From positions 77,115-141,114 of the forward strand of contig NZ_JAERQM010000006.1 in NCBI RefSeq assembly GCF_019029495.1: a stretch of 64,000 nt of DNA, written 5' to 3'. Position numbers and translations under genes: made by a program. Below the pieces are notes generated by a model. It was given only the letters and a program-made list of their open reading frames with translations, did not search any database and was not told the DNA's origin. Each line of letters opens with the position of its first letter. The first letter of the stretch is position 1. Origin of the DNA: Falsiroseomonas oleicola. GTDB lineage: Bacteria > Pseudomonadota > Alphaproteobacteria > Acetobacterales > Acetobacteraceae. Positions 63,758 to 64,000 of this stretch are shown here, piece after piece.

Positions 63758-64000
63758 TCAGGCCTTGTAGTCGGCGATCAGCTTGGCGCCGTCGGCGCCG
63801 GCGCGCGCCACCCATTCATCCGTCATGGTGGTGCTGATGCGGCGCAGGCCGGCGAGGAATTCCTCGGTTGGCGGGACGATCTGCATGCCGCGGCTGCCGA
63901 GCGTCGCTTCCGTGCTGCGCTGGGCTTCCGCGCTCAGCTCATAGCCACGGGTCTCGGCCGCCGCCGCCGCCGCGCGCACCGCCGCCTGATCCGCCGCCGA
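63758..64000 (-). CDS. TRAP substrate-binding protein paralogue, C-terminal end (partial)
   Basis: The last 80 residues of a protein that begins beyond the right edge. AAAAAAETRGYELSAEAQRSTEATLGSRGM, FLAGLRRISTTMTDEWVARAG and KLIADYKA match the end of the neighbouring binding protein at 62603-63589 almost line for line (AETRGWAMSEAARDAAQATLASRGM, MADEWAGRAGEDG), so it is a tandem copy. It may serve the same DctQM or be a second ligand-binding variant. Confidence 0.85.
   Translation of the reverse strand, partial: SAADQAAVRAAAAAAETRGYELSAEAQRSTEATLGSRGMQIVPPTEEFLAGLRRISTTMTDEWVARAGADGAKLIADYKA

Overview
This is a 64 kb stretch of chromosome-like DNA with very high GC, tightly packed genes and many 4-base start/stop overlaps (GTGA and ATGA). 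Tat-like binding-protein signals, tripartite tricarboxylate (TctABC) and TRAP carriers, a TreS-maltokinase fusion, an XdhAB dehydrogenase and FDxxYYL-repeat glycan proteins together suggest an alphaproteobacterium of the Acetobacteraceae, Roseomonas-like. This is an inference from gene content; no rRNA or tRNA gene was seen.

Layout. 1-9025: a partial unknown membrane-type protein, then a peptide-type ABC importer (dppBCDF-like, minus strand) divergent from its binding protein. The binding protein is followed by overlapping creatininase-like, ketopantoate-reductase-like and M20 peptidase genes, which looks like one uptake-and-degradation locus. 8991-18509: gluconate kinase and 6-phosphogluconate dehydrogenase, a metallo-beta-lactamase-fold hydrolase, xanthine dehydrogenase XdhB/XdhA, and the TreS-maltokinase fusion. 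18731-24013: an OmpR-type regulator divergent from a receiver protein with a degenerate histidine-kinase-like tail, then a GH8 glucanase and an IlvD/Edd sugar-acid dehydratase.

24177-41654 is the most distinctive part. It holds a GT4 glycosyltransferase, rfbC-rfbD-rfbA (dTDP-rhamnose), a 1122-residue multi-module WbsX-like protein with FDxxYYL repeats, a 503-base AT-rich gap, a small RTX calcium-binding protein, two more glycosyltransferases, a tail-anchored coiled-coil protein, two different type I secretion ABC proteins in tandem, and an HlyD-type adaptor. I read it as a surface-glycan locus coupled to export of an RTX protein, comparable in logic to RTX S-layer loci, but with a very small passenger and a possible heterodimeric exporter. 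41668-44833 adds a lone receiver protein and sugar-nucleotide precursor genes (phosphomannomutase/phosphoglucomutase, galU).

44916-53474: a membrane J-domain protein, a compound inverted repeat, a VWA protein, an M20 amidohydrolase, TctC/TctB/TctA, an atypical SDR, a DUF1003 protein with a 52-residue membrane miniprotein, and an HtrA-like protease. 53582-59649: a CPA1-type antiporter overlapped by a 1499-residue DUF4011-helicase-Vsr-like nuclease-DUF3320 protein, a plausible anti-phage effector. 59744-64000: a peptidoglycan-binding lipoprotein with a repeated C-terminus, a strong terminator, and a TRAP transporter (DctM, DctQ, DctP) with the tail of a second DctP at the right edge.
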